Assembly (NCBI GenBank): GCA_030704615.1
Contig: CM060734.1
Location: 5,146,001 to 5,210,000, forward strand
Length of the DNA: 64,000 nucleotides
Direction: 5' to 3'
Source: Takakia lepidozioides
Taxonomy: Eukaryota > Streptophyta > Takakiopsida > Takakiales > Takakiaceae
The position numbers and the translations under genes are program-made. Positions 11,617-21,893 of this stretch are shown here, in pieces. Numbering within the stretch: position 1 is the first letter of the stretch; every line of letters begins with the position of its first letter. The notes below the pieces were generated by a model, which worked only from the letters and a program-made list of their open reading frames with translations, made no database searches and had not been told where the DNA came from.

Positions 11617-12440
11617 TTGAGGGCTTACAGGAACTGCTTTGCCTTCAGTTTGAAGGACTTAGGAGCACTGAAGGGTCAAGAGATTCGCATTGAATTGGCT
11701 ACTGACACGCCAATCTTTCGGAGACCCTATAGATACAGTGACATGGAGAGGTCCTTGATTCAGATGAGAACTCAGGACCTTTGGGAGGCTGGTTTGGTGG
11801 AGCTATCTGGGGGAGAGTATGCTTCAGCCACACTGATGCCAGCCAAGAAGGATGTCTTTGGCAATTGGACGGAGAGACGTATGTGCGGTGATTACCGGCC
11901 TGTAAATCGTCAGACCAAGTCCAATAGGTATGCCATGCCAATACCAGAGGAGATCTTTGATGCCATTGGGCATGCCAAGGTCTTTAGCACGTTGGATTTA
12001 CGATCCGGATATCACTAGTTGCCGATCAAGGAGGCGGATAAGCAAAAGACGGCATTCTGGGGGATCAATGAGCACGGGAAGGATTGCCTATATCAGTGGC
12101 GGTTCTTACCATTTGGGCTTAAGAACGCTCCGGCAGAGTTTCAGAGAGTCATGGACAGGATTCTAGCAGGGGTGGAGTTTGCTCGGTGCTACATAGATGA
12201 CATCGTCATCTTTAGTGCTACGGTGGAAGAGCATGAGAGACACCTTCAGGGGGTATTTGAGCGCTTGAGGGCGCACGGATTGAAGTTACATCCGGGAAAG
12301 TGCAAGTTTTTCCACAACCAGATTGAGTATCTGGGTCACATGATATATCTTAGAGGATTGGGGGTACAGCAGACTAAGGTAGAGTCCATTGCACAGGTTC
12401 CACGCCCCACGGATGTGAGCCGAGTTCGAGCTTTCATGGG
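11617..12440 (+). pseudogene. Reverse transcriptase of DNMT retroelement
   Basis: Gypsy-type RT blocks occur in order: AKKDVFGNWTERRMCGDYRPVN, FSTLDLRSGYH, FLPFGLKNAPAEFQRVMD, the catalytic YIDD at 12190-12201, and HPGKCKFF with the YLGH block. The frame is the same as protease and MTase, supporting a single Pro-MTase-RT polyprotein. A TAG at 12016-12018 interrupts it after SGYH. Homology ends abruptly after FMGF at about 12440, where RNase H should begin. Confidence 0.9.
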
Positions 12441-12875
12441 GTTCAGGTGGTGCATCGACCGGGTTTGGTCAATCGCAATGCAGATGGGTTGAGTCGCAAT
12501 CCATGCACGAGCCAGCAGGATGACACTGGAGCTCGGTGGCATGGTGAGACGGACGAGGAGATGGTGTCCGGATGGCATGCATCTGCATTTCTGTGTATCT
12601 TGGCAGCGGAAGGCCAGGTTGGACCTGCAACAGGGATGACTGTAGATCAAGTGTCTGAGGACCCTGAGGCCAGCAATGAGCAAGGTGGCGCCAAAGATAT
12701 ACATGAGGATTCAGTTGTGTTGGACTACCTCCGCACTGGAGACACTGCAGCCACTGTGACTGCCAAGGAGAGGGACCAAATCCTACAACGAGCCAAGAGG
12801 TTCAAGTGGGAGGGGATACACCTGCTCCGAGTGTGGGAGGATGGTCGAGTGAGGATTGTGCCTCACCCAACATAG
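12441..12875 (+). pseudogene. RNase H deletion scar and pre-integrase segment
   Basis: Directly after the RT C-terminus, frame 3 opens with HRPGLVNRNADGLSR, the block that normally closes the RNase H region. Most of RNase H is therefore missing, with a frame change at the junction near 12441-12447. The remainder is a linker leading to the integrase zinc-binding region. It stops at TAG 12873-12875. Without RNase H this copy could not complete reverse transcription on its own. Confidence 0.8.
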
Positions 12876-12887
12876 CGGGCACGGTTA

Positions 12888-13997
12888 GTGCGGCATGCCT
12901 ATGAGGAGTTGGGGCATTTTGGGGTGCGACGCACTCATAGTCTACTTCAGGGGCAGTATTGGTGGCGTGGTATGCACACAGAGGTGCAACAATTTGTGGC
13001 TAGGTGCATGGTGTGTGACAGGGTACGTGCTTCATTCAACGCCCCTACTCCACAATTGCACCCTCTTCCGATCATGGGATTGGGCTACAGGTGGAGTCTT
13101 GACTTCGCAGGGCCGTTGCCACTGACCATGCGCCACAACAAGTACGTGTTGGTGATGGTGGAGCACTTTTCCAAGTGGATTGAATTGGTTCCATTGCCTG
13201 ATAAGGCTAGTGAGGGAGCTGCGTATGCATTCTTGGATTGTGTGCTTAGCCGATTCGGTGCTCCAGCTGAGGTACTCACGGACCAAGGGAGAGAGTTCTT
13301 GGGGGAGTTTCAGGCTTTGTGTGACAAGGCCTTGATAGACCACCGCACCACTTCTCGGGATCATCCTGAGGCCGATGGCTTGGCAGAGAGAGTTGTTCAG
13401 ACAGTCAAGAGGGGTTTGCGCAAGTATGGCTTGCAGAAGGGACACCTAGGAGATTAGGACCTTCAGTTACCCTGGTTAGCCATGGGCTACAGGTTCAGCA
13501 AGCAAGCATCACTTGCCTCCTTCTCACCATACTTTCTTCTCTTTGGCCGAGAGCCAGATTTGCCTACATCCATTCGCAGAGAAGTTGCTACAGTTCTTAA
13601 CCTTGACGATCCGGACGTGTGGGCACGTGCATGTGAGCAGCGTGCAGAGTTGTTCAAGAAAGTCATGCCCATGGCTTTCGAGAACCTTGCCATTGCACAA
13701 CATCGTGATACGTTGAGGTATGCTACCATACGTGGTGGGGGCTATCGTCCTGGGGTTCGGAGATTCAACCCTGGCGACTATGTCTATCTGCAGCAGACTG
13801 CTCCTACGACATTGGATGTGACTGCAGGACGTGTTATTTTGAGGGTTCGAGAGGTTTTGCCCTCAGGCGTCTTGGTCTTGGAGGGTCGGGATGACATAAC
13901 TTGGAAGGACCATGTGCGTAATTGTGCGCCATGTCACCTTCTGAATGTCGATGGCAGGAATGACCCAAACCTGGCAGTGGTATCTGCAAGTTTGAAA
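12888..13997 (+). pseudogene. Integrase of DNMT retroelement
   Basis: The zinc-binding HHCC part is visible (H-x-H spacing in the HAYEELGHFG region, then CMVC). The DDE core follows: Asp in WSLDFAG (about 13100), Asp in LTDQG (about 13281) and Glu in the HPEADGLAER block (about 13372). The C-terminal part has RFNPGDYVYL and a small beta-rich domain. A TAG at 13455-13457 splits the frame. In the same frame it runs on into a PHD finger rather than the chromodomain found in many gypsy integrases. Confidence 0.85.
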
Positions 13998-14141
13998 TGC
14001 ATGTTGTGTGGGTCTGCTAGAGGGGCAGCCACCATGTTGGTGTGTGATCGATGCTCTAGAGGTTGGCATATGGGATGCTTGACTCCACCTCTTGAGATGG
14101 TTCCTGATGGGGATTGGTTATGTCCGTATTGCATTGGATAG
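13998..14141 (+). pseudogene. PHD finger at the C-terminus of integrase
   Basis: Cys and His spacing follows the C4HC3 pattern: CMLC, then CDRC, then H-x2-C in WHMGC, then CPYC, with the conserved Trp before the last pair (DGDWLC). It is in frame with the integrase C-terminal domain and closes the polyprotein. PHD fingers usually read histone H3 tails, so by analogy with chromointegrases it may direct insertion to particular chromatin. That role is inference. All zinc ligands are intact. Confidence 0.85.
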
Positions 14142-14393
14142 TGGGAGTGGATACAACCATGGAAGGCTAACAAGAAATGCAAGGCCAAGCTACTAGGAGA
14201 CACACACGAGATCCTGACTCAAGTTCACAGATTGCAAGACGGCGACTAACGATGGGGTTGCTCTTGTACCCGACCTCTTGGTCTATAGAGTTTGAGTACA
14301 ATAGGGACAGTGATAGAGGACTTAGTACGGCTGTGGCTATTACATCTTGTAGCTATCTGGAGTTAGAGAGACCTAACCACCAGCTAGGGGGGT
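14142..14393 (+). other. 3' untranslated part with polypurine tract
   Basis: This is non-coding sequence after the PHD stop. It ends CTAGGGGGG immediately before TGATTG at 14394. A G-run directly before a TG start is what a plus-strand primer (polypurine tract) next to a 3' LTR looks like, which argues that the 3' LTR begins at 14394. Confidence 0.6.
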
Positions 14394-14904
14394 GATTGTG
14401 GTATAGCTTTCTAGGATTGTGTGCTTAGATTGTATGGTGGACAGCGATGTATGTTGTGGCACGATGCTTAGGTGCACGACAGCTGTCATGGTTTTAGTCA
14501 TGGTTATCTAGAATTACCTACTTCTAGTTAACTAGGACATTAAAGATATTTATATTTATATTTTGTGTGTTGGGACTTCATTTGGTCTCACATGCCAAGT
14601 GAGGTGTCGAGCCTCACTTGAGACATAGAGATAGGTTTTCCCCTTGTGAGTGTTGAGGAGGCTCATCTTCTTGTAGTTGAGCCTCCATGAGCTTCTCTCA
14701 CCTCCATAGCTCTAGGTATTGAGAGGGAGTGTGTTGAGGGCTTTGTAGGGTGGATTCCCTTAGCAAAGGTGCCCTTGGCTTGACTTAGTTTATGTGATAG
14801 AGTGGATTTCACTTGGAAGGACTAGGGCTTGTTCTTCATGTGATTGCTTCATGCTTTGAGAGCTTTCATTGTCTTCTACTTCTCTCATTTCTCATCTCTT
14901 ATCA
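14394..14904 (+). repeat. 3' LTR (segments A + B) of DNMT retroelement
   Basis: It begins TGAT after the polypurine tract and ends ATCA, a 4-bp terminal inverted repeat, for 511 bp. The A/B boundary at about 14484 contains the palindrome GACAGCTGTC. Part B (14484-14904) is almost identical to 4558-4978. Confidence 0.65.
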
Positions 14905-14990
14905 TTGTGGTATAGCTTTCTAGGATTGTGTGCTTAGATTGTGTGGTGGACAACAATGCATGTTGTGGCACGATGCTTAGGTGCACGACA
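14905..14990 (+). repeat. Extra LTR segment A'
   Basis: It repeats 14397-14482 with about four substitutions, all transitions. It follows directly on the ATCA end of the LTR with three bases (TGA) missing, and ends GACA next to GCTT and the resumed transposase-like ORF. Confidence 0.65.
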
Positions 14991-15290
14991 GCTTGCAAAG
15001 ACATCTTGGCCAAGCTATTTGAATATGTCCCACGTGGCTTGGATGATACTGCGTTGCGAAACACAGTAGGTACAATTATGAAGTCACGACGGCATGACTT
15101 GCACAAGGAATGGCAGAAAGGTGGGGGGGAACCCATGGACATGTCTGATGAGCATTGGAAGAGCCTCACCTCCTATTGGAGTATAGAACAGTACTCCAAA
15201 GTGCAGACCCACTTGAAGACAGCAAATGCCTGCATTCAAAATCACACCAAAACGGGCCAGGGACCTTGTACTCAATGTATCAATGACATT
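14991..15290 (+). pseudogene. CACTA/Transposase_24-like ORF, right half
   Basis: The frame contains KDILAKLFEYVPRG, an RHDLHKEWQ segment and DEHWKSLTSYW. These fit the helical C-terminal part of plant CACTA-associated transposase ORFs, where a long helix with a K-x-W block precedes a W-x2-L-x2-YW block. It appears to continue the ORF broken at 4557. Open translation runs on to 15410 but without recognisable homology. Confidence 0.5.
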
Positions 15291-15540
15291 CCTTGGATAT
15301 CTTTTCCAATTTTGTTTATCTGGCCACAAGAGTGTAGACTACCGTCCTTCACGTTTGCAATATCCTTGTGGTCATTAGACTCTGCATCCAGTGGGAGACC
15401 ATTGCAGTGAGGGATTTACTTCAGTTTATTGCCAAGGGTAGGTACATAAAGTACTAATAAGATCATCTGTTTGGCATAGCCTTTTGGGTAGGTAGGTAGA
15501 GAGAAAGAAATTGAAATGTGTGTGTGTGTATGTATGTTGT

Positions 15541-16571
15541 TGTTGAGCGGTTTTTACTCACCCATCCCTTAGCTATCCGAGGTGGAAACTCCAAGATAGA
15601 AGAGTTGGATATCTCTAAGCACTCAGCCCGCTCAGAACAATCAGTCATGACCTGCAGCTAATGTATCATGGGGGTGTTCTTCCTTCCTCTACCTCGATTA
15701 CCTTCATATTGTGATACTCAAGCCCTGATGGCTTGAGGTTTTGTTACTGGTTGCTTATACAACCTTCTGGTTCATTTCATTAACTCTATCTAAGCATTTC
15801 CACAGCTTCACTCAGAACTCTCTACACAGAGTGAATATGAAATAAGAATCATATTAATGCCTATCAAGTATCAGGCCAAAGTCATGGTGTCTCTATTCTT
15901 CCCTACAGTACATCTCTACAGCTTGCATGTATCAAGCATCAACAGATCATCTCTCCTCCACCGTGTGCTCTCCATCCCCATGCTCAAGATCGTGCTCCTC
16001 TCCCTGATGCCAGAAGTGCTCCAAGAAGTCATCCCCTCCATGTAGCAACTCTGCATAATGTATCTGCAAGCTGTTCTAACCGCCTAACTAACTAACTGCC
16101 AGCCAAGACAGTGGTAAGTACTGTCGTTCCTTTTGCTGTTGGCGTTCCCACACACTCGTTCCCTGTCAGTGATAACCGCTCCCTGTGTCAAGCTGTGCCC
16201 TGTGTGACGCTGTGATGGGCTATGCCAAGCTGTGTCGGGCTATGACTGGCCGTGTCAGACTGTGACTGGCTATGTCAGCTGTGTGCTGTGTCAGACCGTG
16301 TTAGGCTGTGTCGGGCTGTGTCAGACTGTGTCGGGTTGTGTCGGGCTGTGACTGACTGTGACTGTACCTGACTATGGCTAACTGTGATAGGCTGTGATAG
16401 GCTGTGTAAGCCTGTGACTGCTGGCTGTGGAGCCTGTTACCACCCCTAAGGCCTGTGTCTGTCACCCCTAAGGTCTGTGTTGGTCTGAGTCTACCACCCT
16501 TAAGTCTGCACAAAATTAAGGGTACCCCACAGAACCCGTAAAACTGTCTAAGTCCCAGACAGCCCTCTAAT
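15541..16571 (-). repeat. X3 3' LTR-like sequence
   Basis: Read on the minus strand it starts at TATTAGAGGG after a purine tract (GGGGGAGGGATAA) and ends CCGCTCAACA. The same layout and sequence occur in X2 at 22730-23642. It contains the CTGTG-rich tract at 16190-16440. A small frame ending at 15648-15545, starting MTDCSERAECLEISNSS, is shared with X2 and lies inside the repeat. Confidence 0.6.
16190..16440. repeat. CTGTG-rich degenerate tandem repeat
   Basis: Irregular tandem copies of GGCTGTGTCGGGCTGTGACT-like units. Equivalent tracts lie at 23370-23510 within the X2 LTR and at 27560-27720. They appear to belong to the U3-like part of the X-family LTR. Confidence 0.7.
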
Positions 16572-16587
16572 ATTATCCCTCCCCCTT

Positions 16588-17480
16588 TCAAAAAGTTGTG
16601 CCCTCACGGTTTACTGCAAGTAGGAACAGCAAACCACTGTGAACGAGCACCCTTTTGCTAGTGAGAGTCCCTTGGAGGGCTCTGTGTATGAGCCCGAGCC
16701 GTGTTTTTGGCTGGTGGGGATGACTGTCGACTAGATGGAGCTTACTGCCCTGCCTTTGGCTGATATGGAGGCAATTTCTCAGGCATAGGAGATCCCTGTC
16801 ATTTCTTCTCCGCCATTTGTAGCTCATAATCCTCAGCCATGTCAAAATTTCCCTCCAAAGAACCAGTGGTATTCGAATCATCTTCCCACCGTTGGCCGTG
16901 CTGTTTCTTGACCTTCTGTGGCTTCTCAGGAAGCTTGACTGGCATACAATGGATGCCCACCATGTCCGGAACCTTATATTGTAAGACTTGAGCCAGCCTC
17001 TTGCGAGCAAGATTAGTATATGTCTGCAGCTCATCATCTGTAAAGCAGAGTGGTGTGCCTATCACCTTTGAAAAGTGCAGCCATTTCCTGGCCTCATGCC
17101 CCTGGGAAAAATGTGGTCAAAGTCCAGGTTCTCCTTGGCCAAGTGCTCCAGAGCAAAAGGAAACCAATAACGGAGTTTTGGATCCCTTTGAAGCATGACC
17201 CTCACATCATACAGATACGTGTGTGGTGGAACTGGAGGTTACATCCAGTGCTCCCCACTGGAATAAGTCTGAAACCTCATCTGCATCTTCTGCTGCTCAG
17301 TGTGGTAGCGTAAAACAAAGCAAGCAGCATAATACATCCCATAGCGGCCTGCCACCTCCATAAGTAGGAGGAGGTGGGCGATATGAAGGAGGAGCATAAG
17401 GGCCATACTGGCCAGCTGCATAATTGTGTTGGGGGGCCGGTGCGTACTGACCCTCCACATTGCCAGTGGGTGGATGCTGG
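16588..17480 (-). pseudogene. X3: 3' fragment of unknown repeat protein
   Basis: Minus-strand translation contains the segment with FTDDELQTYTNLARKRLAQVLQYK, nearly the same as X2 at 23813-24196. Upstream, in other frames, are YYAACF and KMQMRFQTYSSGEHWM, also as in X2, preceded by a Pro/Tyr/Gly-rich stretch. It is followed on the minus strand by the same purine tract and LTR-like repeat as X2. The N-terminal and coiled-coil parts are absent. Confidence 0.6.
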
Positions 17481-17669
17481 TTGGGAGCCGGGTACTAAGG
17501 CATGGCGCGATATTGAGAGCCTGGTACTGGTGGCTGAGTATGGAAAACCTGGGGGGATTGAGGGCCGACTCCTATGGCACTTTTCTGCTTCTATTTTTGC
17601 TTGCCCTGGGTTTCCATACATGAAACACAATGCCAAGTAAATCCAACTACAATGACCACACCATATCAT

Positions 17670-18950
17670 GACATAAAGGTGTCATAAAGTATAAACAGTA
17701 CGCATGATTTGTACAGGTCTGATTACCCAAAAATCAGACAGATCTTGGCTAGAAAATCGGCCAAATTGGACTGGCTTCAATGATGTGCGCCCAAGACTTT
17801 TCCGACCCCTTTTATGTATGGGTTTTGCCTGAAATCCATACCAAACATGCAGTAGGGAGGGGCATACCTAAAATGTGCTCAACATACGAGACCTACTGCT
17901 TACAAAGTTGTAAATAGTGCTATGGAATATGGGGGCCACATACACATGGGCAATGGTGCAGCTCCTCCACTCAGAAAATGGACAGACATAAATGCACAAG
18001 CTGAATCTAGACAGAGAATGTACTTATGACAGCACACCCCCTTCGAAACCAAACATGCAAATGAGGGACAGACCTACAAAGCACGGAAGAGACAGAACAG
18101 AAAGAAGAAGAATATTGACATGCAATTAAATCTGCCAAGTATTTAGACAATCCCTCCCCGGATCATGGCCCCTAATGAAGTCCGCATGATACTATTGAAC
18201 ACTCATGAGGTTGTGCTCACCTTCGGAATAAGTGGTGAGAGACTACAAATATGCCCAGAAAATGCACTCACAGATGGAGACGGTGTGCCTGCACCACGTT
18301 TTTTCCTTGCGTGCGCCACTATGCCTGCATGTGCGTCCTCCGTCATGGAGTCGGCTGAATCCCCAGTCCCTTCCTGTACTGCGACCTTTCGTGTGGGAGG
18401 TAAGGATCGTCATCGTCTATGTCAAAAATTACTTTGGGCTTGGCAGTTGTACGAGTCATGGTGACGAGTCGGGCACTTTGTCTTGCCGGACCTTTGATAG
18501 GAGCTCCACGAGACCATGCCTTCCGACACGGTTTCACACCCGTAACCCTGCAAAAATACTTCCATTGCGGCCCACAGGTTACTTGACTATCTCCCCTCTT
18601 AAACGACTAACACAAGACAAATGCAGCTCATACCCTAATGTTCATAAAGGAGCTAGAAAACGATGAAGTGCCTTACCGCTGTCCCAATGGCTGCCCGTCA
18701 AATACGGTTCACTCCCGCCTACTACTATGAATGCACTCCTATACCTAAACTACACTCAACTTGCATTTTTCAAGCCTTTTCTACATTCACACCAACAGGG
18801 CCGCCTCTCGATTACACCTCATCTACCGTGCAAATGGGAAGAGATCACACTGTTAGCCATGCATGCATTGTCAAAGGATTGGGTCAAGTGCTGAATTGTT
18901 CGATCCTTACATTTCGAAGTCCTGCTTCAACTTCGCCATGGCATCCTCAC
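17670..18950. other. No recognised gene
   Basis: Short frames on both strands, none with a domain I recognise. The sequence is probably decayed transposon DNA between X3 and the CACTA-like fragment. Confidence 0.4.
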
Positions 18951-19129
18951 GATGGCAATGTTAGCCTCACGTAGCTTCTCGTACCTAGTGAGAGGAGCAA
19001 TGACAACCTTGGACTTCACCATGAATGATCACACAGCTCACTAGCACACACCGCAAGAGGTAGATATATTGTAGAGAGAGCACTGAGGACACAAAGTTGC
19101 AGAGGCTCTACAGGGCATTGCATACTACG

Positions 19130-19420
19130 ACCTATGAATGTTCAACGTCTGTTCGGCCGTCATGGTGCATATGAGCCACGCATGCGATTACGAGATGACA
19201 GACTATGGTGACTCGAGGAGGCGTACGCCATATCAAATGGGAACAAGAAAATGCTTTGCAATTGCACTAAATGTCATGGATCCAAATGGCAGTTGTTGGA
19301 GACAGTGAAGAAGCACTACCTCAAACATAAGAGGGATCCAACTCTGCGCAGCTGTACTATTCCGGTACATCCACAGGAAGTACACTGTCCTTCAGGACTT
19401 AGCGATCTCCAAGTTTGAAT
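19130..19420 (+). pseudogene. CACTA-like transposase N-terminal fragment
   Basis: Translation of the + strand contains a CNCTKCHGSKW motif followed by VKKHYLKHKRDP. This zinc-binding plus basic-helix layout is seen at the start of some plant CACTA transposases. Stops interrupt it. To its right, 19430-19690 has repeated GTAGTCATGTAGT-type words like CACTA subterminal repeats. The assignment is tentative. Confidence 0.35.
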
Positions 19421-20309
19421 TTTGAGACCATTTTGGTGTGGTAGTAATAGCCATGACTTCACCACTCCACATGTCGAAAGTTGATTGGCGAGTTGTAGTC
19501 ATGTAGTAGTGTCTATGACTACCCTTTATACACATGTCGATATGTCGTTGGCTAGTTGTAGTCGTGTAGTCATAAACACATATAGGAATACGACTACGTC
19601 ACTAGAACTATCTGCCATGTGTCACAATGTTGCTCAAATCGAAGTGATGTAGTGATAGCCGTGACTACATTTGTCCACATGTCGATGCAAACGTCCAGGT
19701 TTGTAAACAACTTCAAATTCAAACTCATGCAGTATAATCAGCCATCTTGCTATCCTCCACTTATCAAAGGCTTGTTCACCAAATAAATCAGAGCTTGATG
19801 ATCCACATAAAACATAAACTTCCTTCCCAGCAAATAATGCCTGAACTTCTTGACTGAATAAATCATTGCCAAAGCTTCTCTTTCGGTGGTGCTATAGTTC
19901 CTTTCAGCTCTGTTCAACAGTCTGCTAGCATAATACACAGGTGAATCTATGTTTCCTGTGACATTTTGGGCTAACACGACCCCCAATGCTTCTCCTGAGG
20001 CATCACAATGTACATGAAATACCATATGTCAATGTGGGTTAATCAGCACAGATGCAGTTGTTACTGACAATGTGAGTTCCTCCAAGGCGTGTTGGCACTC
20101 AGCTGTCCATGCAAACCCTGCATCCTTCTTCAAGAGCTTGCTCAATGGTGCTGCCTTCTGTGCATATCGTCTGACAAACCTTCTGTAATAACTGGTTTGT
20201 CCAAGGAACCTCCTTAGAACCTTAACATTACTTGGTGGTGGTGAGGCCTTAATAGCCTCTGTCTTTCTAGGATCTACTAGCAGCCCTTTTCCGACACACA
20301 ATGTGTCCC

Positions 20310-20860
20310 AAAAAAACTCTCGAGTTCACACAGAAAGTACACTTTTCTGGATTCAGCCCAAGACCTCTCATCCTGCATCTGGCCAAACATAATTCCAATT
20401 TCTACAAGTGCTCATTCTTAGAGCTATAAACACTGAAGTCATCTAAGAACACTTGCATAAAATCATCCAAGTACTCATGGAAAGATTCACTAATCACTCT
20501 CTAGAAAGTTGCTGGTGCATTACATAGTCCAAAAGGCATGACTTTGTATGCATAAGCACCCCAGTCTGTGATGAAAGCAATCTTTCCCTAGTCTTCTTCA
20601 GCTACTTGTACTTGGTTATACCCACTAAAGCCATCCATGAATGAGTACATCTGATGGCCAGCTACAGTATCTAGTACAGCTTCTGTGAATGGCAAAGGAA
20701 ATGGATCCTTCTTTGTGCAATCATTTAGCTTCTTGTAGTTCATACAAACTCTCAGTTTGCCATTCTTCTTGGGAACTATCACGATAGGTGATAGCCAAGT
20801 GGTGTACTCTATCGGGTATATAAACTTAGAATCAGCCAGTTTCTTGATCTCCTCTCCCAC
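20310..20860 (-). pseudogene. Reverse transcriptase of element Z
   Basis: It contains SPIVIVPKKNGKLRVCMNYK, FMDGFSGYNQV, and after a stop at 20588 the GLCNAPATF and FLDDFSVY-type blocks in a second frame. The catalytic aspartates are retained. The RT lies between the PEFFEEAKSLFIKYKDVFAW pre-RT segment and RNase H, and matches Y at 41064-41801 almost codon for codon. Confidence 0.85.
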
Positions 20861-21413
20861 CTTCTGTGCATTTAATTAGGATTCATTCTGTACCGTGCTT
20901 GCTTAACTGGTACAGAATCAGGTTCCAACTCAATCTTATGTTGGCTCTCAGGTGGTATCCCTTTCAAGTCTTCGTAACCCCATGCAAATACATCTTTGTA
21001 TTTTATGAACAAACTCTTGGCTTCCTCAAAGAATTCAGGTTCCAAGTCTGCTCCTATTTTAACCATTCTTGGTTCTTCCTCAGTTCCCACATTCACTTCT
21101 CTCACCTGCTCTTCAGCTGTAATTGTCCATCCAGCCACTACTTCATCCTGCAAACTCACAGCGGCTGGTTTCTCTAGGATTTCTATTTCTCCCTCTCTTT
21201 CTTCATAGAAATGTGGTGGGTAACTGCTTGTTTCCTCCTCAATTGGTGTTGCTGTTACTACACCACAACATATACCTTTGAAACAACTTAGTCCTCCCAG
21301 TTGCATTTCTACAACCTGCTCCCACTCTGGGTGTGCAGCAAACAGAGTAGTCTCCTGCTCTTCATCAAGTCTTCCCCTCCAGTCATATTCTCTGACTCCA
21401 CGAGGTCTTCTGG

Positions 21414-21893
21414 CCACAACTGCAGTTGAGGAGCAAGGCTCTTCACAAGGTGAAGGAGGTTTAGAGTGGCAGCACCAGTCCAAGAGATAGAAGAGGGACG
21501 CTACTGTAATGGCGGATCCACTGGCCGCAAGGAACCCTCACGATGATGTTTCCATAGCTCCTGCACAGGATGGGGTGCAGCGGCACAATAGACTGTTATT
21601 ACTGGAAGCACGGCCATTAGAGAGGGAGGAAGAAGTCACCTCAGTACCACGGCCAGCACAGCAAGCTGACCAGGTTGCCCCAGTGGTAACTCAGACCGGA
21701 CATGCTGTTACACCGGAGCCTCTTATTGTGGAGAGAGAGGGGTTGGACATCCCCACTACAGAGCAAGTAGTGGCAGAAATTGAGAAGGGCGACCTTCTCT
21801 ATGAAAACTCTAGCATGGTCGGAGAACCCATAGTACCAAAGATGCAGAGTCTGCCCAAGGAAATCCCTGCTGTGCATGTTATGCCCAAACCTG
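21414..21893 (+). repeat. 480-bp X1-type segment inserted in element Z
   Basis: It matches 2006-2484 in the same polarity while its host element reads on the minus strand. Element Y at about 42380 has the uninterrupted equivalent (GAGGTCTTCTGG followed by TAG), which fixes the insertion point. CTGG occurs on both sides, a possible 4-bp target duplication. The longest frame is 21509-21961. Confidence 0.65.

Larger units (their letters stand above)
4558..14990 (+). mobile_element. Ty3/gypsy-type retroelement carrying a DNA methyltransferase and PHD finger
   Basis: The boundaries are set by the split host ORF on both sides and by a 4-bp GCTT next to the left (4554-4557) and right (14991-14994) ends. 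Internal order is leader, gag, zinc knuckles, protease, C5-MTase, RT, a deleted RNase H, integrase and PHD finger. This is Ty3/gypsy order (RT before integrase) with the MTase added between protease and RT. The LTR pieces run B (4558-4978), internal region, A (14394-14483), B (14484-14904), A' (14905-14990), a circular permutation rather than the usual LTR-internal-LTR. The copy is non-functional: it has two frame changes in gag-pro, at least eight in-frame stops in pol and no RNase H. Confidence 0.8.

Noticed and set aside
14484-14990. An LTR defined as TGTC...GACA (B + A') with a GCTT target duplication
   Set aside because: Plausible by its ends, but it would require the whole gag-pol region to lie inside an LTR and leaves the polypurine tract at 14387 unexplained. 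Kept as the alternative to the circular-permutation model.
16190-16440. Possible coding frames in the CTGTG tract (HSLSQ/QPDTARHS-type peptides)
   Set aside because: The peptides simply reflect the tandem repeat and recur wherever the tract occurs.
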